Positions 52,575-62,125 of a stretch of DNA of 64,000 nucleotides are shown here, piece by piece (position 1 is the stretch's first letter; each line of letters begins with the position of its first letter). Origin of the DNA: Paenibacillus sp. GP183. GTDB lineage: Bacteria > Bacillota > Bacilli > Paenibacillales > NBRC-103111. The stretch covers positions 310,001 through 374,000 of the forward strand of contig NZ_FNSW01000001.1 in assembly GCF_900104695.1 (NCBI RefSeq). Direction: 5' to 3'. Position numbers and translations under genes: made by a program. The notes beneath the pieces are model-generated. The model did not search any database. It had not been told where the DNA came from and saw nothing but the letters and a program-made list of their open reading frames with translations.

Positions 52575-53202
52575 TACAAACACTCTGGATCGGGATCGAG
52601 GCATCCTGATTGTATTATCCGGCCCTTCGGGTGTAGGCAAGGGGACGGTATGCGCCGCTCTTCGCAAGTCGTCGCCAGATCTGGTATATTCCGTTTCAGC
52701 GACGACTCGGGATCCTCGTCAAGGGGAAATTGAGGGTGTGAATTATTTTTTTAAAACAAGGGACCAGTTTCAGCATATGATCGACAATGATGAAGTGCTG
52801 GAATGGGCACAGTATGTCGATAATTTTTACGGAACACCCAAGCGTTTTGTAGAAGATACACTTCGCTCCGGAAAAGATGTTATACTGGAGATAGAAGTTC
52901 AAGGTGCGCTTAAAGTGAAGCAGAAATTTCCGGAAGGCGTTTTTATCTTCCTTCTGCCGCCTTCTCTGAATGAACTTCAAAACCGGATCGTTACGAGAGG
53001 CACGGAATCCGACGAATCGATTCGCAGCCGCATGACGGTAGCTGTTGATGAAATTCGCCTGATGGATCACTATGACTACGCAATCGTGAATGATCGTGTA
53101 GAGACAGCATGCTCCAAGATTCAATCGATTCTCATAGCGGAACATTGCAAGCGTGAACGCATGTATCCCAAAATCGTTCAATGGATAAATGAGGTGAAAT
53201 AA
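52564..53202 (+). CDS. gmk: guanylate kinase
   Basis: Gmk phosphorylates GMP to GDP. The 212-residue protein has the P-loop [11 protein letters not shown], the GMP-binding [21 protein letters not shown], and lid-region [10 protein letters not shown] chose the ATG at 52564: AAGGA lies eight bases upstream inside remA, giving an 11-base overlap. Upstream in-frame codons are inside remA without a site. The neighbours remA and rpoZ match the Bacillus order. Confidence 0.94.
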   Translation: MTSNTNTLDRDRGILIVLSGPSGVGKGTVCAALRKSSPDLVYSVSATTRDPRQGEIEGVNYFFKTRDQFQHMIDNDEVLEWAQYVDNFYGTPKRFVEDTLRSGKDVILEIEVQGALKVKQKFPEGVFIFLLPPSLNELQNRIVTRGTESDESIRSRMTVAVDEIRLMDHYDYAIVNDRVETACSKIQSILIAEHCKRERMYPKIVQWINEVK

Positions 53203-53205
53203 AAC

Positions 53206-53424
53206 ATGTTATATCCATCTATAGACAAGCTATTGGACAAAGTAGACAGCAAATATTCATTGGTTGTCGCTGCAGCGAAGAGAGCAAGAATGATCCGCGA
53301 TGGATCGAAGACCGAAATGAAAAGTTACAAAGCTCATAAAAACGTAGGTATCGCTCTGGAAGAGCTCTATGGCGACCATATTGCTTATGAGAAAGTAGAG
53401 CATACAGAGTTAGTGAAAAGATAA
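53206..53424 (+). CDS. rpoZ: RNA polymerase omega subunit
   Basis: Omega helps assemble the RNA polymerase beta' subunit. The 72-residue protein has YPSIDKLLDKVDSKYSLVVAAAKRARMI and the KNVGIALEEL segment, which is typical for Bacilli. GAGGTGA sits before the ATG, which lies three bases after the gmk stop. A terminator follows, so coaBC may also need its own promoter or read-through. Confidence 0.95.
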   Translation: MLYPSIDKLLDKVDSKYSLVVAAAKRARMIRDGSKTEMKSYKAHKNVGIALEELYGDHIAYEKVEHTELVKR

Positions 53425-53433
53425 AACTATCTG

Positions 53434-53459
53434 ACAACCCTAGCGGTTGTTATTTTTTT
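53434..53459 (+). terminator. rho-independent terminator after rpoZ
   Basis: ACAACC-CTAGC-GGTTGT is followed by TA and seven T residues; the short AU-rich stem suggests partial termination. Confidence 0.7.
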
Positions 53460-53483
53460 CTGGAGAGAAAGGGGGATTCTCGC

Positions 53484-54701
53484 ATGTCTAGCCTGCAGGG
53501 CAAAACGATTGTTTTGGGAGTCACTGGAGGGATAGCCGCTTATAAAGCCGCCGACCTTACGAGCAAGCTCACTCAAGCCGGCGCCAAGGTGCATGTGATC
53601 ATGACGGAATCGGCTGTTAAATTCGTGGCTCCGCTCACGTTTCAAACCTTGTCCCGGCATCATGTGTTTGTGGACACGTTCGAGGAGAGGAATGCTTCTG
53701 TCGTCTCTCACATAGACCTGGCGGACAGTGCCGACTTATTCGTGATTGCTCCGGCTACGGCTAATGTGATTGCAAAGCTGGCGCTAGGATTGGGTGACGA
53801 TATGCTGAGTACAACGTTACTTGCGACGATGGCCCCTATTCTTATAGCGCCTGCGATGAATGTGCATATGTATGGCAATCCGGCTGTTCAGCAAAATATA
53901 CAGACCCTTCGGAGCCGTGGCATTCATTTCATAGAGCCCGGCGAAGGTCAGCTTGCTTGCGGCTATGTAGGTAAAGGCAGACTTGCAGAACCCCTGGAGA
54001 TTGTTGCCAGTATTGAAGGGCATTTTGCTAATGGACAACCATGGCGGGGAAGACGAGTTCTCGTCACAGCAGGAGGCACTGTGGAGCGAATCGATCCCGT
54101 TCGCTATATCACCAATGATTCATCCGGAAAAATGGGCTTTTCAATTGCAGAAGAAGCCAAGCGTCTTGGCGCTAAAGTAACACTTATTTCTGCACCAACC
54201 GCATTGCCGGCTCCCGATGGCGTTGAAATGGTTCGTGTCCATTCCGCTCAGGATATGCTTGAAGCTGTATTGTCGCGTCTGGAACAAACCGATGTGATTT
54301 TTAAAGCAGCCGCAGTTGCCGATTACCGGCCTGCTCTGAAAGCCGAGCAAAAAATCAAAAAAAGTGCCGAAACGCTTACTCTGGAATTGGTTAAAAATCC
54401 GGATATTCTGAAGGAAATCGGCACCCGCAAACAAACACAATTCGTAGTTGGTTTTGCCGCCGAAACAGATAAGCTGGATGAATATGCGCTCGATAAACTA
54501 AAGCGCAAGAACTGCGATTTGCTGGTAGCTAACGATGTTTCCCAGGAAGGTGCCGGCTTCGGCACGGATACAAATATTGTGAAAATATTTGATTCGCGCG
54601 GCCTGGTTGAATCACTTCCTATGATGAGCAAGGTCGAAATTGCCCGGAAGCTGCTGAAGCTGGTAGCCGAGCGTCTGCCTGCTGCCGGAAAGGATTCCTG
54701 A
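53484..54701 (+). CDS. coaBC: bifunctional phosphopantothenoylcysteine decarboxylase/synthetase
   Basis: CoaBC joins cysteine to phosphopantothenate (CoaB, CTP-dependent) and decarboxylates the product (CoaC, FMN-dependent) in CoA synthesis. The 405-residue protein begins with GVTGGIAAYKA; CoaC residues include VSHIDLA with His76, PAMNVHMY and GQLACGYVG with Cys159. CoaB starts at VLVTAGGTVERIDPVR, with NDSSGKMG and VADYRP. AGAGAAAGGGGG precedes the ATG. The final base is shared with priA (TGATG). Confidence 0.95.
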   Translation: MSSLQGKTIVLGVTGGIAAYKAADLTSKLTQAGAKVHVIMTESAVKFVAPLTFQTLSRHHVFVDTFEERNASVVSHIDLADSADLFVIAPATANVIAKLALGLGDDMLSTTLLATMAPILIAPAMNVHMYGNPAVQQNIQTLRSRGIHFIEPGEGQLACGYVGKGRLAEPLEIVASIEGHFANGQPWRGRRVLVTAGGTVERIDPVRYITNDSSGKMGFSIAEEAKRLGAKVTLISAPTALPAPDGVEMVRVHSAQDMLEAVLSRLEQTDVIFKAAAVADYRPALKAEQKIKKSAETLTLELVKNPDILKEIGTRKQTQFVVGFAAETDKLDEYALDKLKRKNCDLLVANDVSQEGAGFGTDTNIVKIFDSRGLVESLPMMSKVEIARKLLKLVAERLPAAGKDS

Positions 54702-57193
54702 TGTTCGCCAAAGTAATAGTCGATATACCCGCGAAGCAAACGAATCGCGCATTTGATTATGTGGTACCCCAGACTCTGAGTGAGTGGGTAGAAGTTGGAA
54801 GCCGCGTCAGTGTTCCATTCGGACCGAGAGTTGTGCAGGGCTTTGTGGTGGAGCTTGAACCGAATTCTTCGGTTGAGGAGAAGAAGCTGAAACCGATCCA
54901 GGATGTTCTGGATTTGGTTCCGCCGCTTACAGCAGAGCTTGCAGGATTGGCCCGCTGGATGAGCCAAACTTACTTGTGCCACGAAATATTAGCGCTTCAG
55001 GCCATGCTGCCCGGAGCGTTAAAAGTAAAGTATGAACGGAGTCTGCAAGCAGCAGATGACATGGAGTCTCAGATTTCTCTGGAGCTGCCTTCCCGCAAAA
55101 AGATACTCGATTTTGTTCGGGACAAGGGCGGCGTCACCATGGAAGCTTTGATGGAACGATTTCCTGATGAAGGCCCTGCGGTCAAGGATATGCTGATTAG
55201 CGGAGCCCTGCTGGAAACGCAGATGATGAAAGATCGCATGAGCTCGAAAAAAGCATTGATGGTGATTCCTCCAGAATCCATTCAATTATTGCTGGAAGCT
55301 GCCGAAGTTTTGCCTGAAAAAGCACATAAGCAAAAAGAAGCTTTGCTGTATCTAAGTCAGCACCCGAATCCAATTCGTCTGACAGAATTGATGGAGAGAG
55401 TTCATGTTGGCGCAAGTACCGTGAAGAGCCTTGCGGAACGAGGCTTAATAGAGCTTCGGGAGATTGAGGTTCTGAGGGATCCGTATGCGGGGCGCACTTT
55501 TGCAAGAACACAGCCCATGCCCTTAACTGAGGAGCAGAGCATTGTTTTTGCCGATATCCGCAGCGCCGTTGCGGAAGGAAAGCCGGAAGTATTCCTGCTT
55601 CATGGCGTTACCGGAAGCGGTAAAACCGAGGTTTATCTGCAATCCATTCAAGTGTGCCTGGATCAGGGAAAAGAAGCTGTCGTGCTGGTGCCGGAAATAT
55701 CGCTGACCCCGCAAATGGTAGAGCGTTTTAAAGGACGTTTTGGCGATAAAGTCGCGGTGCTGCACAGCCGTCTGTCAGCCGGGGAACGGTATGACGAATG
55801 GCGTAAAATCATGCGCAAGCAGGTGCAGGTCGTGATCGGCGCCCGTTCCGCGATATTTGCTCCTTTTACCCGAATCGGATTGATCATTATCGATGAAGAG
55901 CATGAATCCTCTTATAAACAGGAAGAAAGCCCGAAATATCATGCAAGGGAAATCGCCGTACACCGGGCTATGAGCCATGGCGCTGCTGTTGTGCTTGGCT
56001 CCGCCACTCCTTCGCTGGAAAGTATGCATCGGACAACCTCCCAGCATGACCCTAAACTGGATGATTCACCTTCCTATAAACTGTTAACGATGAAATCGCG
56101 TGTAGAAGGAAGACCGCTTCCCGAGGTATTTATTGTGGATATGCGGGAAGAATTGAAGAGCGGAAACAGGTCGATGTTCAGCGGAGCCTTGTATAGGGCA
56201 GTAGAGCAGAGGCTGCAAAAAAAGGAACAGATGGTCCTGCTGCTGAATCGCCGCGGGTATGCGACATTCGTGATGTGCCGAACCTGCGGATTCGTATCCA
56301 CTTGCCCTCATTGCGATATATCGCTTACTTACCATCAAAGCTCACACACGCTTCGCTGTCATTATTGCGGCTATGCCGAGCGCGAGGTTAAGCTGTGTCC
56401 AAGCTGCAATTCAGAGCATATTCGACATTTCGGGACAGGAACGCAGCGTGTAGAAGAGGAGCTCGGCAAGCTGTTTCCCGGTATCCGCGTGATCCGCATG
56501 GATGTGGATACGACCACGGAAAAGGGCTCCCATGAAAAATGGCTTGCGATGTTCCGCGATAAGAAAGCGGATGTACTGCTGGGTACGCAGATGGTCGCCA
56601 AGGGTCTGGACTTCCCGGATGTAACGCTAGTCGGAGTGATAGCGGCTGACACGAGCTTAAATATTCCGGATTTTCGAGCTGCAGAGCGCACCTTTCAGTT
56701 ATTGACCCAAGTCGCGGGAAGAGCTGGCAGGCATCAAAAGCTGGGTGAAGTTTATGTCCAGACCTATACGCCCGATCATTACAGCGTGCAATGCGCAAGC
56801 CGCCATGATTATTATTCTTTTGTCACTGAAGAGCTTATTCATAGGGGAAAGCTTGGATATCCGCCTCTGCATCGACTCATTCTGGTTACGCTGTCTCATG
56901 AGCAGGTGGCGTTTCTGGTCAGGACTGCTGAAGCATTTGCAACAAGGCTGAAGGAGCTGGCCAAATTTGCGGAAAGGCAGGCTGGAACCGAATTTTACCT
57001 GGACGTTTTAGGTCCTGTTGCTTCGCCTGTTTCCAGAATCAAGGATAGATATCGATTTCAATGCGTGGTAAAATATCGGGGAGATGTAAGGGCTGCAGAG
57101 CTTGTGGGTAAAGCTGCCGCCCATTTTGAAGAGCAGTCCGCCAAGGAAAAGCTGCAAATCAGTATTGACGTAGACCCGCAATATTTGATGTAA
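54701..57193 (+). CDS. priA: primosomal protein PriA (replication restart helicase)
   Basis: PriA recognises stalled forks and starts reloading of the replicative helicase. The 830-residue protein has a 3'-end DNA-binding domain, a winged-helix region, then SF2 motifs: GVTGSGKT near 302, DEEH at 398, the zinc-binding block CRTCGFVSTCPHC...CHYCG...LCPSC, GTQMVAKGLDFPDV and QVAGRAGRH. The ATG overlaps the coaBC stop by one base. def follows. Confidence 0.96.
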   Translation: MFAKVIVDIPAKQTNRAFDYVVPQTLSEWVEVGSRVSVPFGPRVVQGFVVELEPNSSVEEKKLKPIQDVLDLVPPLTAELAGLARWMSQTYLCHEILALQAMLPGALKVKYERSLQAADDMESQISLELPSRKKILDFVRDKGGVTMEALMERFPDEGPAVKDMLISGALLETQMMKDRMSSKKALMVIPPESIQLLLEAAEVLPEKAHKQKEALLYLSQHPNPIRLTELMERVHVGASTVKSLAERGLIELREIEVLRDPYAGRTFARTQPMPLTEEQSIVFADIRSAVAEGKPEVFLLHGVTGSGKTEVYLQSIQVCLDQGKEAVVLVPEISLTPQMVERFKGRFGDKVAVLHSRLSAGERYDEWRKIMRKQVQVVIGARSAIFAPFTRIGLIIIDEEHESSYKQEESPKYHAREIAVHRAMSHGAAVVLGSATPSLESMHRTTSQHDPKLDDSPSYKLLTMKSRVEGRPLPEVFIVDMREELKSGNRSMFSGALYRAVEQRLQKKEQMVLLLNRRGYATFVMCRTCGFVSTCPHCDISLTYHQSSHTLRCHYCGYAEREVKLCPSCNSEHIRHFGTGTQRVEEELGKLFPGIRVIRMDVDTTTEKGSHEKWLAMFRDKKADVLLGTQMVAKGLDFPDVTLVGVIAADTSLNIPDFRAAERTFQLLTQVAGRAGRHQKLGEVYVQTYTPDHYSVQCASRHDYYSFVTEELIHRGKLGYPPLHRLILVTLSHEQVAFLVRTAEAFATRLKELAKFAERQAGTEFYLDVLGPVASPVSRIKDRYRFQCVVKYRGDVRAAELVGKAAAHFEEQSAKEKLQISIDVDPQYLM

Positions 57194-57230
57194 TTTAATT
57201 TATTGAAGAAGATAGAGGTGGATGCTACCC

Positions 57231-57707
57231 ATGGGTATTCGAATTATTGTCAAAGATCCTGATCCGGTGCTGCGCGAGCATGCGAAACCGGTGACCAAAT
57301 TTAATTCCAATCTGCACAAGCTGCTTGATGATATGGCAGCCACGATGTACGATGCTCCGGGAGTTGGCCTTGCCGCTCCGCAAGTTGGCATTCTTAAACG
57401 GGTTATTGTAATGGACGTCGGGGATGAGCAAGGATTGATCGAAATGGTGAATCCCGAGGTTGTGTCCACGGATGGTGAGCAGTTGGGACCGGAAGGCTGT
57501 CTGAGTATTCCTGGTCTGCGCGGAGATGTTGCCAGACCCTTACATGTAAAGGCAAAGGGACAGGACCGTAATGGCAATGAAATTACCATTGAGGGCTCCG
57601 AGCTGCTTGCCCGTTGTATATGTCATGAAATTGATCATTTGAATGGGGTTCTTTTCACGGATTTGGCACTTAAAGTGTATATCGATGAAGAGGAAGATAC
57701 CGAGTGA
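57231..57707 (+). CDS. def: peptide deformylase
   Basis: Def removes the N-formyl group from nascent proteins. The 158-residue metalloenzyme has the three motifs: GVGLAAPQVG, EGCLSIPG (Cys90) and CHEIDHLNG (His132, Glu133, His136), ligands and catalytic residue respectively. The ATG at 57231 is ten bases after GAGGTG; an ATG three codons earlier is too close to it. The stop overlaps the fmt GTG (GTGA), pairing the enzymes that add and remove the formyl group. Confidence 0.95.
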   Translation: MGIRIIVKDPDPVLREHAKPVTKFNSNLHKLLDDMAATMYDAPGVGLAAPQVGILKRVIVMDVGDEQGLIEMVNPEVVSTDGEQLGPEGCLSIPGLRGDVARPLHVKAKGQDRNGNEITIEGSELLARCICHEIDHLNGVLFTDLALKVYIDEEEDTE

Positions 57708-58663
57708 AAATAATTTTCATGGGTACGCCGGAATTTGCTGTACCATCGCTGCGCGTTTTGCTGGAACTGGGCTACGAGATTATCGCTGTAGTTACTCAGC
57801 CTGATCGGCCGAAGGGACGTAAGCGTCTATTGACGCCAACTCCTGTAAAAGCTGAGGCTGAGCGTCATGGCATCCCAGTCCTGCAGCCGGAAAAGCTGCG
57901 TCATCCGGATTCGGTAGAAGCTCTTCGTGAGCTGAAGCCGGATTTGATCGTTACAGCAGCTTACGGGCAGATTCTGCCTAAATCCGTGCTGGAGCTGCCG
58001 GCACACGGATGCATTAATGTTCATGCATCGCTGCTCCCTAAATACAGGGGAGGTGCGCCGATTCATTATGCAGTTATGCGAGGAGATTCTATCACCGGTG
58101 TGACCATCATGTATATGGCCGCGGGCATGGATACCGGTGACATGATTACGCGGATCGAGGTTCCGATCGAGGATACGGATACAACAGGCACGATGTTTGA
58201 GAAGCTAAGTCTGGCCGGAGCGGACTTATTAAAGCGAACGCTTCCGGACCTACTGGAAGGCCGTTTGACGGCGACTCCACAGAACGAGGAAGAGGCTACT
58301 TATTCGCCGAATATCAAGCGCGAGGATGAGTGGATTGATTGGTCACGCGATTCGCTTGCGATTTTTAATCAAATTCGCGGGCTCAATCCATTCCCAGGGG
58401 CTTATACGACCTGGAATGGGGAGAATATGAAATTGTGGGCCAGCAAGAAGCCGAAGACTGGCCAATTGTCCGAATCGCGGAATGTTCCTCCCGGCACGGT
58501 GCTGCAAAGCAGCACGGAAGGCATTGAGGTTCGCACAGGAAACGGATCTCTTTGGCTGACAAGCATTCAACCAGCCGGTAAAAAAGCAATGGATGCTGCC
58601 GAGTTCCTAAGAGGCTCCGCCATTGAGAATGGGACTCTGCTGGGCGCTGAAGCTCCTCACTGA
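57704..58663 (+). CDS. fmt: methionyl-tRNA formyltransferase
   Basis: Fmt formylates Met-tRNA for initiation. The 319-residue protein has IIFMGTPEFAVPSL, the folate-site INVHASLLPKYRGGAPIHYAV (Asn/His catalytic residues), and the GITIMYMAAGMDTGD-like loop, followed by a C-terminal tRNA-binding domain with NPFPGAYT. It starts at GTG, overlapping def by four bases. A palindrome array lies between it and rsmB. Confidence 0.95.
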   Translation: MKIIFMGTPEFAVPSLRVLLELGYEIIAVVTQPDRPKGRKRLLTPTPVKAEAERHGIPVLQPEKLRHPDSVEALRELKPDLIVTAAYGQILPKSVLELPAHGCINVHASLLPKYRGGAPIHYAVMRGDSITGVTIMYMAAGMDTGDMITRIEVPIEDTDTTGTMFEKLSLAGADLLKRTLPDLLEGRLTATPQNEEEATYSPNIKREDEWIDWSRDSLAIFNQIRGLNPFPGAYTTWNGENMKLWASKKPKTGQLSESRNVPPGTVLQSSTEGIEVRTGNGSLWLTSIQPAGKKAMDAAEFLRGSAIENGTLLGAEAPH

Positions 58664-58673
58664 TGCATCTTCT

Positions 58674-58785
58674 GGTGCATTTCTGCACCTTATTCCACAA
58701 ATTCATGGTGCTGGATATGGTGCATTACTGCACCTCATTTTGTTTAATTTGCTCCGAATTCTTGGCTATGGTGCATTTCTGCACC
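58674..58785. repeat. three spaced copies of a 16-bp palindrome (GGTGCA-TTWC-TGCACC)
   Basis: Copies at 58674-58689, 58719-58734 and 58770-58785, starting 45 and 51 bases apart. Each has a six-bp stem with loop TTTC or TTAC, then T-ATT; two are preceded by TATGG/ATATGG. They fill the fmt-rsmB gap. An open frame through the array joins that of rsmB but is not expected to be translated, since the ribosome site lies at 58803. Confidence 0.9.
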
Positions 58786-58817
58786 TAATTCGTTTCATCC
58801 GAAGAGGTGCCCCGACT

Positions 58818-60200
58818 GTGAAGCATACTGAAAACACGAAGTCTAAACGATCAGCGCGTGAGGCAGCTCTTGATGTGCTTGTCCGTGTCGAGGAGAACCA
58901 ATCGTACAGCAATCTGCTGCTAAACCAGACGCTGCAAAAGCATGCGTTGGAACGGGCAGATGCCGCTCTTGCAACGGAACTGGTCTATGGAACCATCGGC
59001 AGGTTGAATACGTTGGATTTCTTTTTGGAGCGTTTTGTCTCAAAGGGCCTGAACAAGCTGGAGCCCTGGGTCAAATGCTTGCTGCGGCTGAGCTTGTACC
59101 AGCTGATTTATCTGGAACGCGTTCCCGATCATGCTGCTGTGAGCGAAGCCGTTAATATTGCCAAGCGCAGAGGCCATCAAGGGATTTCAGGGATGGTTAA
59201 CGGTGTGCTCAGAAATGTGCTGCGAAACAAGGAGCAGCTCGTGCTTCCGCCGCAGCTTGGAGATAAGAAGCGGATCGCCCTCAGCCATTCCCACCCGGAA
59301 TGGTTAGTCGCCCGCTGGATCAAGCAATTCGGGGCTGAGCTGACTGAGCAAATTTGTGCTGCCAACAATGAAGCGCCTCACGTGAGCATTCGCACGAATA
59401 CGATGCGCCACAGCCGCAAAGAGCTGCTAGAGCTACTGCAGTCAAGCGGGATTCAAGCGGAAGCATCGGTCCTGGCTCCGGCGGGCATTCTGGTCCGCGG
59501 AGCAGGCAATATGGCCATGGATCCGCGCTTTCAACAAGGAGCTTTCTCGATCCAGGACGAGAGCTCTATGCTTGTAGCGGAGGCTGTAGATCCTAAGCCG
59601 GGCATGAAGGTATTGGATTGCTGCGCAGCCCCAGGCGGAAAGACGACGCATATTGCGGAGAAAATGAACGACAAGGGCAGCATCCGTGCTTGCGATCTTC
59701 ACGATCACAAGCAAAAGCTGATCGATGATCAAGCCAAGCGGCTTGGTCTTGATTCGATTCATACACTGGTTGCGGATGCGACGAAACTGGACGAGTATTT
59801 TGCTGATGAATCGTTCGATCGGATTCTGCTCGATGCACCCTGCTCAGGACTCGGTGTCATCCGGCGTAAACCGGATCTCAAATGGGCGAAGCAAGAAAGT
59901 GAGATTGAAGCTGTTAGCAAGCTGCAGAGCAGCATTCTTGAGCATGTTCACAGGCTGCTTAAACCGGGAGGCATTCTGGTTTACAGCACATGCACGCTGG
60001 AGTACGAGGAGAATGAGGGTCAGGTGCGGGGCTTCCTTGCGGAACATAAGGATTTTCGCCTGGATCCTTTCCCTTCAGAAGCTTTCGCAGGCTCAGGAAT
60101 TCCTGGAGATGATTTGGCTTCCGGACTGTTGCAAATCTATCCACACCAGTTCCATTCCGATGGATTTTTTATCGCGCGGCTCAAGAAACATAGTGTTTAA
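58818..60200 (+). CDS. rsmB: 16S rRNA (cytosine-C5)-methyltransferase RsmB
   Basis: RsmB methylates C967 (E. coli numbering) of 16S rRNA using SAM. The 460-residue protein has an N-terminal NusB-like helical domain (REAALDVLVRVEE, ELVYGTIGR), then a methyltransferase domain with FSIQDESSMLVAEAV, LDCCAAPGGKTTHIAE, LLDAPCSGLGVIRR (catalytic cysteine) and YSTCTLEYEENE (release cysteine). GTG at 58818 has GAGGTG nine bases upstream. The open frame extends 65 codons further through the palindrome array, but the longer start has no site and would add non-family sequence. Confidence 0.94.
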   Translation: MKHTENTKSKRSAREAALDVLVRVEENQSYSNLLLNQTLQKHALERADAALATELVYGTIGRLNTLDFFLERFVSKGLNKLEPWVKCLLRLSLYQLIYLERVPDHAAVSEAVNIAKRRGHQGISGMVNGVLRNVLRNKEQLVLPPQLGDKKRIALSHSHPEWLVARWIKQFGAELTEQICAANNEAPHVSIRTNTMRHSRKELLELLQSSGIQAEASVLAPAGILVRGAGNMAMDPRFQQGAFSIQDESSMLVAEAVDPKPGMKVLDCCAAPGGKTTHIAEKMNDKGSIRACDLHDHKQKLIDDQAKRLGLDSIHTLVADATKLDEYFADESFDRILLDAPCSGLGVIRRKPDLKWAKQESEIEAVSKLQSSILEHVHRLLKPGGILVYSTCTLEYEENEGQVRGFLAEHKDFRLDPFPSEAFAGSGIPGDDLASGLLQIYPHQFHSDGFFIARLKKHSV

Positions 60201-60283
60201 ATACCAAGAGCGATGTGTTCGACTCTTATTTATGTTAAAATAGATAAGATAGGCTAAAAATAGCAGTAAAAACAGATCAGGTT

Positions 60284-61336
60284 GTGATAAATGTGAAACC
60301 CTTTGTGTATGATTTAACCTTGGAAGAATGGCAGGAATGGATAAAGGAAAACGGCGAATCCTCCTTTCGTGCCGGACAAATTTTTGATTGGCTGTATGTA
60401 AAACGTGTGCTTTCCTTTGAGGAAATGTCGAATTTGCCAAAAGGATTAAGGGATAAGCTTGCGGCCCAATTTGAATTCGTCACACTTAGCGAAATTGCCA
60501 AGTACGAGTCGAAGGACGGTACTGTGAAGTTTTTATTTGAGCTTTCCGATAAGAATGCCATCGAAACCGTGATCATGAAGCACAGCTACGGGAACAGCAT
60601 ATGTGTAACCACTCAGGTTGGCTGCCGGGTTGGCTGCACGTTTTGCGCCTCGACGCTGGGCGGTCTTAAGCGCGACCTGAGACCTGGAGAGATCGTGGCC
60701 CAAGTCGTGATTGCGCAAAAAATGCTGGACGAGAGCCAAGAGCGGATCAGCTCTATTGTTATTATGGGTATTGGCGAGCCGTTCGAGAATTATGAAGCCA
60801 CGATGAACTTCCTCCGCATCATGATTCATCCGAAGGGACTCCATATCGGGCAAAGACATATCACGGTATCAACCAGCGGCATCGTGCCGAATATTTATAA
60901 ATTTGCTGATGAGAACCTGCAGGTCAATCTGGCTATTTCCATTCATGCACCCAATGATAAGCTGCGTTCCAAGCTGATGCCGGTGAATCGGAGGTTTCCT
61001 TTTGCCGATCTGGTTGAAGCTTGTCAATATTATATTGCCAAAACCGGCCGCCGTATCACGTTTGAATATGCGCTTATGGGTGAAGTGAACGATCAGCCCG
61101 AGCATGCCGAGGAACTCGCCCAGGTGCTCAAGGGCATGCCGCTAAGCCATGTTAATTTGATTCCTGTCAATTTTGTGGCTGAGCGCGATTTCAAAAGAAC
61201 GCCGCGGGACGATATCTTCACGTTCCAACGGATTCTCGAGCGCAATAAAATTAACGCGACCATACGCCGCGAGCAAGGTAGCGATATCGCCGCAGCCTGC
61301 GGACAACTGCGCGCCAAGCATATGGAGAACAAGTAA
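60284..61336 (+). CDS. rlmN: 23S rRNA/tRNA (adenine-C2)-methyltransferase RlmN
   Basis: RlmN is a radical-SAM enzyme that methylates A2503 of 23S rRNA and A37 of some tRNAs. The 350-residue protein has an N-terminal RNA-binding part ([15 protein letters not shown]), the CX3CX2C cluster motif CRVGCTFC (Cys114, 118, 121), [22 protein letters not shown] and the late cysteine in [12 protein letters not shown] at 60284 and GTG at 60293 are both possible starts; neither has a strong ribosome site. Confidence 0.94.
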   Translation: MINVKPFVYDLTLEEWQEWIKENGESSFRAGQIFDWLYVKRVLSFEEMSNLPKGLRDKLAAQFEFVTLSEIAKYESKDGTVKFLFELSDKNAIETVIMKHSYGNSICVTTQVGCRVGCTFCASTLGGLKRDLRPGEIVAQVVIAQKMLDESQERISSIVIMGIGEPFENYEATMNFLRIMIHPKGLHIGQRHITVSTSGIVPNIYKFADENLQVNLAISIHAPNDKLRSKLMPVNRRFPFADLVEACQYYIAKTGRRITFEYALMGEVNDQPEHAEELAQVLKGMPLSHVNLIPVNFVAERDFKRTPRDDIFTFQRILERNKINATIRREQGSDIAAACGQLRAKHMENK

Positions 61337-61351
61337 CGAGGTGAAACCGTA

Positions 61352-62119
61352 ATGTTGATGGTAAGCCAAACCGACATCGGACGAGTCCGTCTGGTGAATG
61401 AGGATCGAGCCGCAGTTCAATCGGAGCTGAACGGTTTATCCTTGGCCATTGTGGCGGATGGAATGGGTGGTCATCAAGCTGGGGATGTGGCAAGTACCAT
61501 GGCCATAGAGAGGATTCAAGAGGGTCTTCAATACATTCACAGCGGGATGTCTATCGATGAATGTAAACAAAAGCTGCGCCAAGCCATAGAGAAGGCGAAT
61601 GAAAGCATCTATGATTTTGCTTCTCAACGAGAGAATTATTATGGCATGGGAACTACAGTAGTCGTAACGGTGGCTTCCCAAGACCTGCTGCTTATCGGTC
61701 ATGTAGGTGACAGCCGTGCTTACAAAATCGACAGAGAATCGATAGTTCAGTTGACCGAAGACCACTCATTGGTCAATGAACTTGTAAAAAGCGGCCAAAT
61801 CACCCCTGAGGAAGCAAGTCAGCATCCCAGAAGGAATTGGGTGCTGCGAGCTCTTGGAACTGAACCGGAGATAGAAGTAGATATATATGAATACCCTTGG
61901 AAGCAAGGAGAAATAGTCCTTTTATGCACGGACGGTCTCAGCGGTCTTCTTGAAGATCATACGATCTGGAATCATGTGAAGGAAGAAACGAGTCTTGAAG
62001 CAGCTGCACGGAAGCTGATACATAGCGCACTGGATGCGGGTGGGGATGATAATGTCACGGTTATTTTGATGGGACATGATCAGGAAACGGAAATAGAAAC
62101 GGAAAATGAAAAGGGGTGA
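61352..62119 (+). CDS. prpC: PP2C-type protein phosphatase PrpC
   Basis: PrpC dephosphorylates targets of the partner kinase PrkC. The 255-residue protein has PP2C metal-site motifs: TDIGRVRLVNEDRA, VADGMGGHQAGD, GHVGDSRAYKI, LCTDGLSGLL and GGDDNVTVIL. The ATG at 61352 follows GAGGTGAAA. It lies six bases before the prkC start, the usual arrangement for this antagonistic pair. Confidence 0.95.
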   Translation: MLMVSQTDIGRVRLVNEDRAAVQSELNGLSLAIVADGMGGHQAGDVASTMAIERIQEGLQYIHSGMSIDECKQKLRQAIEKANESIYDFASQRENYYGMGTTVVVTVASQDLLLIGHVGDSRAYKIDRESIVQLTEDHSLVNELVKSGQITPEEASQHPRRNWVLRALGTEPEIEVDIYEYPWKQGEIVLLCTDGLSGLLEDHTIWNHVKEETSLEAAARKLIHSALDAGGDDNVTVILMGHDQETEIETENEKG

Positions 62120-62125
62120 TGAGGA

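Noticed and set aside
58623-58817. N-terminal extension of RsmB through the palindrome array
   Set aside because: The extension repeats GYGAFLHLI-like peptides encoded by the palindromes, overlaps the end of fmt and lacks a ribosome site; GTG at 58818 has a good one.
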